Source of the DNA: an uncultured Bacteroidales bacterium
Lineage (GTDB): Bacteria; Bacteroidota; Bacteroidia; Bacteroidales; P3
Direction: 5' to 3'
Assembly (NCBI GenBank): GCA_947167075.1
Contig: CAMVGR010000003.1
Coordinates: 62,001 to 126,000, forward strand
DNA: 64,000 bases
Below the pieces are notes generated by a model. It was given only the letters and a program-made list of their open reading frames with translations, was not told the origin of the DNA and ran no database searches. The position numbers were made by a program, and so were the translations under genes. Positions 46,097-55,620 of the stretch are shown one piece after another; position 1 is the stretch's first letter, and each line of letters starts with the position of its first letter.

Positions 46097-46987
46097 ATGA
46101 AGACTCGAAATCCTGAAGGCTCGAAGCCACGTTGTCTTGTAGTCTTTCTCTCCGATGCCCACCTTGGTAGTGGTGTCGATAGCCTTGAGCGCGAGAGGCA
46201 ACTATGCCTGTTTCTCGACAGTATCAAGCACGATTGCTGTGAGTTATTCCTTCTGGGAGATATGTTCGACTTTTGGTTTTCTTACCGCTATTTAGTGCCA
46301 CGTGGACATATACGACTGCTTGGCAAGCTGGCGGAAATGGCCGATAGTGGAGTTCATATCCACTTCTTTATCGGCAACCACGATATGTGGATGTTTGACT
46401 ATCTGGAGAAGGAGATTGGTGCTGTCATGCACGACGAACCGGAACTCATCAGCATCGACAATAAGGTATTTCTGATTGGGCATGGCGATGGATTGGGACA
46501 TCTCGACAAGGGGTTCGATTTTATGCGACGAATATTCCGTTCTCGTATCAATCAGCGTCTGTTTGCTCTACTGCCCGCGCGCCTCACTTTCCCTATAGCC
46601 AACCGATGGAGTGACAGTAATAAGGTGAAACGTGCCAAGCAAAACTCGCTTCGCTATCTTGGGGACGACCGTGAGGGCATAGTGATATACTGTAATGAAC
46701 AGTTAAAACGTGCAAGAATAGACTATTGCGTTTTCGGGCACAGGCACACTCCTCTAATGAGGGAGTTGGCTGTAGAAGGCGAAAAAGTGACTGACGATAA
46801 AGGAAATAAGACAATGGAATGTCCGGATTCTGCTTCAGAACGTCTTTCAACGTCCACCATTCAACATTCAACGCTTTATATCAATACCGGCGACTGGCTC
46901 ATTAACCGTAATTACGCTATCTATTCGCTCACCGACCACACCTTCAAGCTCTATGATCTTCAGAAAGGCCTCATTGCAGGATGTTGA
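46097..46987 (+). CDS. lpxH: UDP-2,3-diacylglucosamine diphosphatase
   Basis: Hydrolyses UDP-diacylglucosamine to lipid X in lipid A synthesis. Calcineurin-type metal ligands are D20 and H22 (SDAHLG), D55 (GDMFDFW), N94-H95 (GNHDMW), H129 (GHGDG) and H215/H217 (FGHRHTP), followed by YINTGDW. From the ATG at 46097 it has 296 residues. About 35 residues (225-259) are inserted between GHRHTP and YINTGDW compared with the compact family pattern. Micro-repeats encode part of this insert and part of the N terminus. An upstream in-frame start (46031) would overlap envC. The stop overlaps the next gene by 35 nt. Confidence 0.92.
   Translation: MKTRNPEGSKPRCLVVFLSDAHLGSGVDSLERERQLCLFLDSIKHDCCELFLLGDMFDFWFSYRYLVPRGHIRLLGKLAEMADSGVHIHFFIGNHDMWMFDYLEKEIGAVMHDEPELISIDNKVFLIGHGDGLGHLDKGFDFMRRIFRSRINQRLFALLPARLTFPIANRWSDSNKVKRAKQNSLRYLGDDREGIVIYCNEQLKRARIDYCVFGHRHTPLMRELAVEGEKVTDDKGNKTMECPDSASERLSTSTIQHSTLYINTGDWLINRNYAIYSLTDHTFKLYDLQKGLIAGC
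46099..46130 (+). repeat. Micro-repeat, four 8-bp units inside lpxH
   Basis: GAAGACTC GAAATCCT GAAGGCTC GAAGCCAC, beginning at the G of the start codon and encoding the N-terminal tail before the conserved LVVFLSDAH. Confidence 0.6.
46846..46873 (+). repeat. Micro-repeat, four 7-bp units inside lpxH
   Basis: TTCAACG TCCACCA TTCAACA TTCAACG. It lies in the part of lpxH that codes for the non-conserved insert. Confidence 0.65.
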
Positions 46988-47459
46988 TCCCATCATGACC
47001 CTTGTCCAGCTTCGCATCGACTGGATGAACGCAGTGGGTCTACATCAGTGGAACGAGACCGACTATTTTGGTCGCTACCCCCACCACTATTGGGAGCAGC
47101 ATATCTCGTCGTTTCTAGTTGGCGAAGAGCAGGGTAGGGTGGTGGTGGCTATTGCCTTATACTCTGAGGATGTACGCTGGACACGTGATGGCGTATACAC
47201 TGGTAGCCATACTGGGGATGCTTTTTATCTTCACCATCTTGTTACCGACCCTGCTGTGCCAGGAGCAGGACGAGCTATGATGCTCTATGTAGAAAGCTAT
47301 GCTATTCAGCATGGAATTAATCTTTTAAGGCTAGATTCCGCTGTGGGAAATCATGCTTTAGAAAAATACTATTCGGATTTAGGCTACACAGCATGTGGCA
47401 CATGCCATCATCAGCTCTATCACGGTATTCTCCGTGAGAAAGTGCTCAGACCACTGTGA
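46953..47459 (+). CDS. GNAT-family N-acetyltransferase
   Basis: A 168-residue acetyltransferase. MIFRKASLQDVDPIMTLV is a typical GNAT N terminus. FYLHHLVTDPAVPGAGRAMM is motif A with the acetyl-CoA loop (PGAGRA; canonical R/QxxGxG/A), and LRLDSAVGNHALEKYYSDLGY is motif B. The acceptor is unknown. It overlaps lpxH by 35 nt in another frame and is the last gene of the operon. Confidence 0.88.
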   Translation: MIFRKASLQDVDPIMTLVQLRIDWMNAVGLHQWNETDYFGRYPHHYWEQHISSFLVGEEQGRVVVAIALYSEDVRWTRDGVYTGSHTGDAFYLHHLVTDPAVPGAGRAMMLYVESYAIQHGINLLRLDSAVGNHALEKYYSDLGYTACGTCHHQLYHGILREKVLRPL

Positions 47460-47497
47460 TATTTCTTCTACCATTGAGGACAGAAATACAAATAATA

Positions 47498-47531
47498 AAG
47501 CCACCCAAATGGTGAAATGTTGGGTGGCTTT
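47498..47531. terminator. Bidirectional terminator between GNAT and M16 genes
   Basis: 12-bp stem AAAGCCACCCAA / TTGGGTGGCTTT with a 10-nt loop. It is flanked by T-rich sequence on the plus side and A/T-rich on the other, between converging genes. Confidence 0.88.
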
Positions 47532-47551
47532 CATTTGTTTTTAGATGTTAT

Positions 47552-50446
47552 TTAGAATCGGAATAAATCTTTGAATTTTATTTGTTTCACTTTGCCGTAA
47601 TTCTTCAGTTCTTTTGCCTTGTATTTTTTAGCATTACCGGTGATGAGTATTTGCATTGGGCGATCCGCTATGTATTTTTGGTGGAATTCTATTAGATCAT
47701 CGAAACGTATCTTTTTGATCTCTTCGGTGATGGCATTACGTGGATCTGTGTCGAGTCTCTCCACCTCATGCCAATAGCGGACTTGGTTAGGTATGTTTCG
47801 GAAGTGTATATAGTCTGAATTACGGGATGAAAGTAAGAAGTTTTTGGCAGGTAGGAATTTTGCTTTGCGTTGGGGGAAGCTGATCATCAAGTCGCGCATT
47901 GCGGTAATTCCGTCAATGGTTTTGTCGCACTGAGTCCCGAGATAACCGACGAATTGTGCACGATAGCGGTTTTGGCGATCGTAGTTAAACCGTCCGTTTG
48001 TTGAATAGCCAAGTGCTCTGAATTCACGGATTTCTTGGAAGAATATGCTGTTCATACCACCCCCCATATACTCGTTGAACATTTGGGCAGCGGCACGGTC
48101 TTGCATATAATCAAAATTGGAGGATTGTATTTTTAGTAGTATATCGCTTTTAAGGAATTTTTTGTTGGAAGTATAGTATACTTCATTTTCTTTTATGGTC
48201 CTTGGCAAACGAATACGAATGGGGACAGTGGAGACTGCTGTATGGGCAAGATTCTCTGTTTTGATGATATTAACAATCTTTTCGGGAGCAGTATTCCCAA
48301 CGAAAGTGACATATCCATCTCGGGTGAAGATAGTGTTGATTAGATTCATTAATTCTTCACCTTTGAATTTCTTCATTTCTTTGATAGTGGTGTGATTGAT
48401 GTAGTTGGATTGCTCACCATAGGTGATGTATTCACGTAGTGCATCGAACCATGTGCTAGCATCATTTTTAACTGCCGATTCATTAGCCTGTAAAGCCTCA
48501 ATCAGATTCTTTATTTGTTGTTCATCGTGGTTGGGATGATGCAACTTCAGCATCACCAATTGCATGATCGATTCTAAATTGGCTTCAGGACCGCTGATGT
48601 TCATATATGTGTAGTCGTAGTCGCTTGAGAGAGAGAAACTAGCACCTAGTTTATCTAGGGCAAGTTGATATTGTTGTAGATCCATATTTCCTGCCCCGAG
48701 CTGATTGAAGTATGCCGTTGCGGGATCAATGTCTCGGTTGTCTACGGTACCATAGTGATATGCGATGGTAAGGGAGAATAAGTCATTTCGTGGGTTGGGG
48801 CTTGCATATAACCGATATGCTTGATTAATGGGTAGTTGAATGACGTCTTTTTGGAAATCGATGACCTGGGGGTTGATCTCTTTGACAGTTTGAGAATAAA
48901 TCTTTTTAGCAAAAGAAGATTGTTCACCTTGGTTTTGTGCTTCGAGATGATCCCAGTCTGGTTTGATGGCTGCGTCTTTGGCAGGAAATCCCATGGAAGA
49001 ACGGATAATGGTGCAATGCTCACGATCAAAATAATATTTGGCGACCCTCATTATATCGTTCTTTTGCAGGTTTTTCAGTTTGTTGATATCGTCAAGCCAT
49101 TGCTCATATCCACTTCCTGTGCATTCAAGACTTTCGAGAAGCTCTGCTATACCAGAAATGCTTTCTAGCTGTTGTTTTCGTTCCACTAAGAGTCGCATCT
49201 TTATGGCATCCAATAGTTCATTATCGAATCCTCCAGTTTTCATGCTGTCAATACATTCCCATATTAATTCTTCGGCTTCTTCGTGTTTTTGGCCTAATAG
49301 CTTAGGAATATAAATAATTACGTTGGAGCCGGCATCTTTCAGCGAAAGCTGTGTCAAAGAAGCAGCAAGGAGTTTACCATCAGTAGATAACTTGTCTAAA
49401 GTGCCGTTACCACCGTTGAGGAGAAGGCTCATAACATTAAGAGCGATTTCGTCTCGATCACCATTTTTTACACCAGGAAAGACCATTAGACCGGCCTTGA
49501 TGGGTGTTTGTTTTACGTTCTTGATTACTTTCGTTTCAAATTTTGGTAGATTGTAATTTGGCTCCTTTACTTTTTTACCTGCAGGCCAGATGGTAAAATA
49601 TTTTTCAGCCATTTGTTTTGCTTGTGCAGGATTAAAGTCACCGACAAGTAAAAGTGTCATATTAGAAGCGACGTAGTATTTGTCATAGAATTTTTTCATG
49701 GCCGATGGTTGTGGATTTTTCAAGTGCTCATCGAGGCCAATAATATCTCTCGAATAGGGATGTTCGCCAAAACTTTCCGTAAAGATATTTCGACTAAAGG
49801 AATACATAGGGTTATTGGCATAAATATTGCGTTCTTCGTATACTGCTTCCAGTTCCCCTTGAAACAGACGGTAAACAGGGTTTCGGAATCGTTCAGCGTA
49901 TACTTCCATCCAATTCTCTAGTTGATTGCTGGGTAAAGTGTTATAATAAATGGTATAATCATATGTTGTTCCAGCATTGAGATTTGTGCATCCCATTTGT
50001 TGAAGAATGGCATCTGTCTCATTTGCAATGGCATATTTTGAGGCCTCAATATTCAGCCTGTTTATTTCCAATTGTATCTCGTGACGCTCTTTTTCGTCTT
50101 TTGTCGCTTGGAGTTGATCGTATGCATCACTTATTGCGTCAAGAATAGGTTTCTCTTTGTTCCAATTTGTTGTACCGATTCGGTCTGTTCCTTTGAACAT
50201 TATATGTTCAAAATAATGTGCCACACCGGTCGCCAATGAATCCTCATTTTTAGAGCCGGCATGTACTATTACAGCACCGTAAATTTGTGGTTCAGAGTGG
50301 TCTTCTGCTAAAATAACTTTCAGTCCGTTGGACAATCTGAATGTCTGAACATGTAATGATTGTTCACTATTGTTTATAGGCTTGACTTGTGCATATAGGC
50401 CAAATACCAATAGTAATGTAATTATGAAACTTGTAATTCTTTTCAT
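47552..50446 (-). CDS. M16-family zinc metalloprotease
   Basis: A 964-residue pitrilysin/insulinase-type protease. A signal peptide (1-19, LLLVFGLYAQ) exports it. The inverted zinc motif HYFEH is at 77-81 (H77, E80, H81), and an EAVYEERN glutamate follows. Two M16 halves are present: the active N-terminal one, and a C-terminal one from about residue 540 (LPINQAYRLYASPN) without HxxEH. It probably degrades peptides in the periplasm. A 31-bp gap separates it from glyS. Confidence 0.94.
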   Translation of the reverse strand: MKRITSFIITLLLVFGLYAQVKPINNSEQSLHVQTFRLSNGLKVILAEDHSEPQIYGAVIVHAGSKNEDSLATGVAHYFEHIMFKGTDRIGTTNWNKEKPILDAISDAYDQLQATKDEKERHEIQLEINRLNIEASKYAIANETDAILQQMGCTNLNAGTTYDYTIYYNTLPSNQLENWMEVYAERFRNPVYRLFQGELEAVYEERNIYANNPMYSFSRNIFTESFGEHPYSRDIIGLDEHLKNPQPSAMKKFYDKYYVASNMTLLLVGDFNPAQAKQMAEKYFTIWPAGKKVKEPNYNLPKFETKVIKNVKQTPIKAGLMVFPGVKNGDRDEIALNVMSLLLNGGNGTLDKLSTDGKLLAASLTQLSLKDAGSNVIIYIPKLLGQKHEEAEELIWECIDSMKTGGFDNELLDAIKMRLLVERKQQLESISGIAELLESLECTGSGYEQWLDDINKLKNLQKNDIMRVAKYYFDREHCTIIRSSMGFPAKDAAIKPDWDHLEAQNQGEQSSFAKKIYSQTVKEINPQVIDFQKDVIQLPINQAYRLYASPNPRNDLFSLTIAYHYGTVDNRDIDPATAYFNQLGAGNMDLQQYQLALDKLGASFSLSSDYDYTYMNISGPEANLESIMQLVMLKLHHPNHDEQQIKNLIEALQANESAVKNDASTWFDALREYITYGEQSNYINHTTIKEMKKFKGEELMNLINTIFTRDGYVTFVGNTAPEKIVNIIKTENLAHTAVSTVPIRIRLPRTIKENEVYYTSNKKFLKSDILLKIQSSNFDYMQDRAAAQMFNEYMGGGMNSIFFQEIREFRALGYSTNGRFNYDRQNRYRAQFVGYLGTQCDKTIDGITAMRDLMISFPQRKAKFLPAKNFLLSSRNSDYIHFRNIPNQVRYWHEVERLDTDPRNAITEEIKKIRFDDLIEFHQKYIADRPMQILITGNAKKYKAKELKNYGKVKQIKFKDLFRF

Positions 50447-50477
50447 TTTATTATATTTGAAAAGGTTAATCTATATA

Positions 50478-51995
50478 TTATTTTATTTTTTCTCTAAAGA
50501 AGGACGGTAACTGAGAGATATTTACTCGTTCTTGCAACATGTTATCGCGGTGACGAATGGTGACTGTTTCATCGTCTAGAGTGTTGTTGTCCACAGTAAT
50601 ACAATATGGGGTTCCTATAGCATCTTGGCGACGATATCGTCGTCCGATAGCATCTTTCTCATCATATTGAACCATCCAATCGTTTTTTAGAATACTAACA
50701 ATCTCACGTGCTTTCTCAGGTAGCCCATCTTTCTTTACCAAAGGAAGAACAGCAATTTTGTATGGGGCAAGTCGAACTGGCAAAGAAAGAACTGTACGTA
50801 GACTACCATCTTCCAATTTCTCTTCTTTAAATGAATTGCTGAAAATTGCCAAAAATGTTCGGTCTACTCCAATTGAGGTTTCGATAACATAAGGTGTATA
50901 ACTTTCATTAATTTCAGAGTCAAAGTATTGCAGCTTCTTTCCACTAAATTCACTATGTCTTGACAGATCATAATCGGTCCGAGAATGAATACCCTCAAGC
51001 TCTTTAAATCCAAATGGGAATCGGAATTCGATGTCGGTCGCCGCATTAGCATAATGAGCTAGTTTTTCATGGTCGTGATAGCGGTAGTTTTCGGCTGGAA
51101 TTCCAAATGATAGATGCCATTGTAAACGTTCTTCTTTCCAATGATTGAACCATTCCAATTCTGTGCCAGGACGAACAAAAAACTGCATTTCCATTTGTTC
51201 GAACTCACGCATTCTGAATATGAACTGTCGAGCGACTATTTCATTTCTGAATGCTTTTCCAATCTGTGCAATACCAAATGGTATTTTCATTCTGCCGCTT
51301 TTTTGGACATTTAAGAAGTTTACAAAGATACCCTGTGCAGTTTCTGGACGAAGATATAGTGTATCAGAGTCATCGATAACAGATCCCATCTTGGTTGCAA
51401 ACATAAGGTTGAATTGTCGGACATCAGTCCAATTCCGTGTACCACTTCTTGGGCATACAATACCCAAATCCAATATCATTTGTTTTAGACCATCAAGATC
51501 ATTTCTGTTCATACAATCAGCATATTTTTCATGTATTTCATCAATCTGATGTTGATGTTCTATGACTCGTTGATTGGTAGCTCTAAACTGTTTTTCATTA
51601 AATGAATCACCAAACCGTTTTCGCCCCTTTTCAACTTCTTTTTCTATTTTGTCCTCTATTTTTGCTATATGGTCCTCTATCAATACATCAGCACGATATC
51701 TTTTTTTGCTATCTCGGTTGTCTATTAATGGGTCATTGAAAGCATCCACATGTCCTGATGCTTTCCAAATTCTAGGATGCATAAAAATAGCGGAATCAAG
51801 TCCCACTATATTTTCATGTAGTTGAACCATTGACCGCCACCATGCCTGTTTGATGTTATTTTTTAATTCAACGCCAAGTTGACCATAATCATATACAGCA
51901 GCCAGTCCATCATATATTTCAGAAGAGGGGAATATGAATCCATACTCTTTGGCGTGAGCAACTATTTTCTTGAATAAATCGTCTTGATTTGTCAT
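50478..51995 (-). CDS. glyS: Glycine--tRNA ligase (alpha2 type)
   Basis: Charges tRNA-Gly; class II, eukaryote-like homodimeric form. FPSSEIYDGLAAVYDYGQLG, LRPETAQGIFVNF, FRNEIVARQFIFRMREFEQMEMQ (motif 2) and the motif 3 region GVDRTFLAIF are all present, as is a C-terminal anticodon-binding domain starting LPVRLAPYKIAVLPL. I start at 51995 (MTNQDDLFKK, 505 residues); the upstream in-frame extension is AT-rich and not conserved. More AT-rich codon choice than its neighbours is noticeable. Confidence 0.96.
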   Translation of the reverse strand: MTNQDDLFKKIVAHAKEYGFIFPSSEIYDGLAAVYDYGQLGVELKNNIKQAWWRSMVQLHENIVGLDSAIFMHPRIWKASGHVDAFNDPLIDNRDSKKRYRADVLIEDHIAKIEDKIEKEVEKGRKRFGDSFNEKQFRATNQRVIEHQHQIDEIHEKYADCMNRNDLDGLKQMILDLGIVCPRSGTRNWTDVRQFNLMFATKMGSVIDDSDTLYLRPETAQGIFVNFLNVQKSGRMKIPFGIAQIGKAFRNEIVARQFIFRMREFEQMEMQFFVRPGTELEWFNHWKEERLQWHLSFGIPAENYRYHDHEKLAHYANAATDIEFRFPFGFKELEGIHSRTDYDLSRHSEFSGKKLQYFDSEINESYTPYVIETSIGVDRTFLAIFSNSFKEEKLEDGSLRTVLSLPVRLAPYKIAVLPLVKKDGLPEKAREIVSILKNDWMVQYDEKDAIGRRYRRQDAIGTPYCITVDNNTLDDETVTIRHRDNMLQERVNISQLPSFFREKIK

Positions 51996-52075
51996 ATAAT
52001 TTTGTTTTTTAATAATAACGTAATAGGTCAATTTATATTATTTCATCCTCTAAAATATGATATTGGATGATTCTA

Positions 52076-53557
52076 TCAATGTTTATCCTTTTTTTTAGAT
52101 GGTTGTTTGTTAAGTACGATTCTAAAACATGATCCCTGTCCCGGAATACTATACTTTAGATAGAGTTGTCCTCTGTGATATTGATTAATGATACGTCGAG
52201 CCAAGGGCAATCCTAATCCCCATCCTCGGGTCTTTGTGGTGAACCCACTGTCAAAAATTCGCCTTGCAATAGCATGTGTCATTCCTCGACCGGTATCAAT
52301 TATGTCTATATATATTTTCCGAGCATCGTGTGATGCAACAATGGTAACGGTACCTTCTCCGTCGGTAGCATCAATGGCATTTTTACATATATTTTCGATT
52401 ACCCATTGAAACAATGGTCGATTTATTGCTGCTAGAATTGTCTCGTTTTCTGGGAACGATATGCTGAAACTTATTCTTCGAGATGATCTGTTGCGTAGGT
52501 ATTCAATAGCACTTTCCGTGACCTCCTGAACGTTTTCTTCTTTAAGTTCTGGCGATGAGCCTATTTTCGAAAAACGTTGTGCAATAATGTTCAATCGACG
52601 TATATCTTTTTCTATCTCTGTAGCATATTGTGGAGGTAAATCCTTCTCTTGTAGGTATTCTATCCAGCCAGAAAGTGAGGTTAGTGGAGTTCCTAGTTGA
52701 TGAGCTGTTTCCTTTGCCAAACCTGCCCAAATACGGTCTTGCTCGGCTCGTCGGGCAGTGCTGAACAAATTGAAAGCAACGAAAAGTATGGCTGCAGCTA
52801 TGAACAAATAAAGAATAGGAACCCATTTCAATGCTCTTAATAATGGAGTGGAGGAGTAGTACACATAACTTAATCCCCCAGAGGGTAATACTACTTCAAT
52901 CGGATCGTTGCCGAAATCATAGTGTTTTATATCGGTTGTGTCGATATTTCCGAATGCAAGTATATTACTTTTTGTGCTGTCAAGAATTACCACAGGAACC
53001 ATCACCGAATTCTGTGCTATATCGGATAAGAATGATTGTGTGATACTTTCCAACACTTTTCGGAGATGAGAATAGTATTCTGACTCTTTGTAGAAAAGAG
53101 TCATGTCCATATCCCACACCTTATATTGAAATGGGGGATTATGTGAGTATTCTTCCAACAAAGGTCCTTCAAGTTTTCTGCCAGCTAAACTATGAGGAAC
53201 AGTAATAATGCTATCTCGTGTACTTATGATAATTATATCAGTATGACTCGAATCTACAATATAATTGACATATCGCAGGCTGAATCCAAGGTCTGTTCCC
53301 ATGTCGGGATCGCCAAACGATTCAAGAATATCTGTATATAGTTGCATCTTACGATGCTCATCGATGGTTGCGGCTTGGAAAAACTGTTGGGCGGCTGCCG
53401 ACAATTCGTTTCGTTGTCCTATGGCTGTAGCCCACAAGCGTACCTTTTCTTCTTCGTTTCTCTTGATTTGATCGGCTACTCGTTGCACCTGCCACAATGC
53501 CACTAAAGACAAAACCAAAGTGACCGACAGAAGGATATATCTCCATCGATTGTTCAT
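52076..53557 (-). CDS. Membrane sensor histidine kinase
   Basis: 493 residues. TM1 at about 7-23 and TM2 at about 246-264 flank a periplasmic sensor region of about 220 residues with no recognised domain. The HisKA phosphoacceptor is H286 (ETAHQLGTPL); the ATPase domain has N393 (N box, NICKNAID), DTGRG (421-425) and GWGLGL (445-450). No response regulator is nearby, so it is an orphan kinase. Its start overlaps the permease stop by 4 nt (ATGA), making it translationally coupled to a LolE-like permease and tpiA. Confidence 0.9.
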   Translation of the reverse strand: MNNRWRYILLSVTLVLSLVALWQVQRVADQIKRNEEEKVRLWATAIGQRNELSAAAQQFFQAATIDEHRKMQLYTDILESFGDPDMGTDLGFSLRYVNYIVDSSHTDIIIISTRDSIITVPHSLAGRKLEGPLLEEYSHNPPFQYKVWDMDMTLFYKESEYYSHLRKVLESITQSFLSDIAQNSVMVPVVILDSTKSNILAFGNIDTTDIKHYDFGNDPIEVVLPSGGLSYVYYSSTPLLRALKWVPILYLFIAAAILFVAFNLFSTARRAEQDRIWAGLAKETAHQLGTPLTSLSGWIEYLQEKDLPPQYATEIEKDIRRLNIIAQRFSKIGSSPELKEENVQEVTESAIEYLRNRSSRRISFSISFPENETILAAINRPLFQWVIENICKNAIDATDGEGTVTIVASHDARKIYIDIIDTGRGMTHAIARRIFDSGFTTKTRGWGLGLPLARRIINQYHRGQLYLKYSIPGQGSCFRIVLNKQPSKKKDKH

Positions 53558-54765
53558 TTCTCTACTCGCATGGTTTTAGCTGGTGTAATCTTGGATATGC
53601 TCGATACCGGTATGGTAATAGCCAGCATGCATAACAGGAAGGTTCCTATACTGACTAAGATATAAACCGATGGATCTATAAAAACAGGAACGTTACTCAT
53701 AGAATAGCTTTCGGGATCAAGTGTGAGTATGTGCCATTTGTTCTGTATCAGACTAATTGCTATACTTATTGTATCGCCAATTATGATTCCCTCAAGTGCA
53801 ATCCATATCGCTCTAATCAAGAATATCCTGCCTACCGAATGTCCGGTTGCACCTAAAGCCCGAAGCAGCCCGATAGTTGAGCTCTTTTCGTATATCATGA
53901 TTAGCAATGCACTGATAATACAAACAGCACTAACGATGGCCATTATGAGCAGCAGTAGGGTGGTGTTTGTATTAAGCAGGTCAAGCCAGGAAAACAATGC
54001 CGGGTTTGCCTGGGTAATTGTGGTCAACATCATCTCGTATGATAGAAGTGGTGTGATTTCGCTGGCCACAGTTTCAAGGTTTTTGAAGTCATCTATAGCT
54101 ACTTCATAGCCTCCTACCTGGTTGGTATCCCAGTCGTTCAGTCTTTGCACTATTCTTCGGTTGCCGATAACATAAGTTTGGTCCATGTTCTCTAGGTCGG
54201 TATTATATATGCCGGCTACAGTGAATACTCTAGGACGATAGTTATCTTCTTGCCAAAAGTAAGTACGCATCTTGTCACCAATGCTGAGAGACAGTTTGTT
54301 GGCTATGAGAGAAGAAATGATCACTTGGTTGTCGTCTATTGTCAGCTCGCCATCGATGAGACAGTTCTTAAAGAACGATTTGTCCCAGTCATTGCCATAG
54401 CCTCTAAACATGATGCCATATATTTGCGAGTCGGTTTTAATCATTCCTCCTTTTGTGGCGAATGCTTGTATATGCTTTACTCCGTTGACTCGTGCAATAC
54501 CTTCCAACAGGGTGCTATCGACGGTGACGGGCTCTTCCGTATACGTTTGGGAAGGAGTATATGCGGTGATGGTAAGGTGGTTGCCAAAGCCAGACACTTT
54601 TGTAGTGATGTCTTTTTGAAAGCCAGACAGTATACTGATAGCCATCACCATCACCAGTACACCCATGGCAATGCCTCCTACAGCGATAGCAGACAGCGGA
54701 CCTGAGAATCCGCTGTCTGCATTGCCACGAGGCATAAAGCGTTGCGCTATGAATCTTTCAAACAA
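53554..54765 (-). CDS. LolC/LolE-type lipoprotein-release permease (FtsX-like fold)
   Basis: 403 residues. It has an N-terminal TM (SAIAVGGIAMGVLVMVMAISILSG after the Phe/Arg-rich start), a large periplasmic domain (about 55-265) and three C-terminal TMs (near 270-295, 315-340, 370-390) with the FtsX permease pattern (EKSSTIGLLRALGATGHSVGRIF). Lol systems extract lipoproteins from the inner membrane. The LolD-type ATPase is not in the window. Starts directly after the tpiA stop. Confidence 0.88.
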   Translation of the reverse strand: MFERFIAQRFMPRGNADSGFSGPLSAIAVGGIAMGVLVMVMAISILSGFQKDITTKVSGFGNHLTITAYTPSQTYTEEPVTVDSTLLEGIARVNGVKHIQAFATKGGMIKTDSQIYGIMFRGYGNDWDKSFFKNCLIDGELTIDDNQVIISSLIANKLSLSIGDKMRTYFWQEDNYRPRVFTVAGIYNTDLENMDQTYVIGNRRIVQRLNDWDTNQVGGYEVAIDDFKNLETVASEITPLLSYEMMLTTITQANPALFSWLDLLNTNTTLLLLIMAIVSAVCIISALLIMIYEKSSTIGLLRALGATGHSVGRIFLIRAIWIALEGIIIGDTISIAISLIQNKWHILTLDPESYSMSNVPVFIDPSVYILVSIGTFLLCMLAITIPVSSISKITPAKTMRVEK

Positions 54766-55530
54766 TTAAATGAAGGCTTTAATGATCCCCATGAAGTCGT
54801 CCGCTTTTAGCGATGCACCTCCGATCAGACCTCCGTCTACGTCAGGGCAGGCGAATAGCTCTTTGGCATTAGTGGGTTTGCAGGAACCTCCATATAGTAT
54901 GCTTATCTCGTCGGCCAGTTCTTTACCATATTTCGCGGTAAGAAGCGAACGGATGTGGGCATGCATCTCTTGGGCTTGCTCTGTGGTAGCTGTCTTACCC
55001 GTTCCGATGGCCCATACAGGTTCGTAGGCAATAATGATATTCTTCATTTGTTCGGCTGTCAAATGAAACAGACCTTCCTCCACTTGTTTGCGTACCACAT
55101 CCAGTTGTTGGCCGCTCTCGCGCTCTGCAAGCACTTCTCCTACACACACAATGGGGCGGATATTATGCATCAGCAGCCGATCTACCTTGGCCGCCACCAG
55201 TGCATTGGTTTCGTGGTAGTAGCCGCGACGCTCGGAGTGACCTACGATGCAGTAGTCCAATTCGCAACTTTCCAACATGGCTGCACTCACTTCACCAGTA
55301 TATGCTCCTTTCTCCTGGTCGCTCACATTCTGTGCACCAACAGCGAAATAGCTATCGTTGGCATAGTCGCTCGCCATTTCGAGGTATGGGAATGGGGGAC
55401 ATACAATCACTTGTACGTCGCGGGGCAATTCCTCTTTCTCTAGCTTTTCCATCAAGTCATTCAGCAGATCGTCGGCCTCGCTGAATGTCATATTCATCTT
55501 CCAGTTTCCTGCTACAATGTGTTTTCTCAT
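54766..55530 (-). CDS. tpiA: Triosephosphate isomerase
   Basis: Interconverts dihydroxyacetone phosphate and glyceraldehyde 3-phosphate. Lys in GNWKMN near 10-13, the catalytic His in YCIVGHSERR, the catalytic Glu in AYEPVWAIGTG, and the phosphate loop GGSCKPTNA are all intact. 254 residues. Confidence 0.98.
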   Translation of the reverse strand: MRKHIVAGNWKMNMTFSEADDLLNDLMEKLEKEELPRDVQVIVCPPFPYLEMASDYANDSYFAVGAQNVSDQEKGAYTGEVSAAMLESCELDYCIVGHSERRGYYHETNALVAAKVDRLLMHNIRPIVCVGEVLAERESGQQLDVVRKQVEEGLFHLTAEQMKNIIIAYEPVWAIGTGKTATTEQAQEMHAHIRSLLTAKYGKELADEISILYGGSCKPTNAKELFACPDVDGGLIGGASLKADDFMGIIKAFI

Positions 55531-55620
55531 TCTCTTTTGTGTTTTAAATGGTTTGTATTTTCTATTTCTATTTTGTCTTTAACGATGATTTCTCCGTTTT
55601 ATTGCGTTGAAAAGGAGCAA

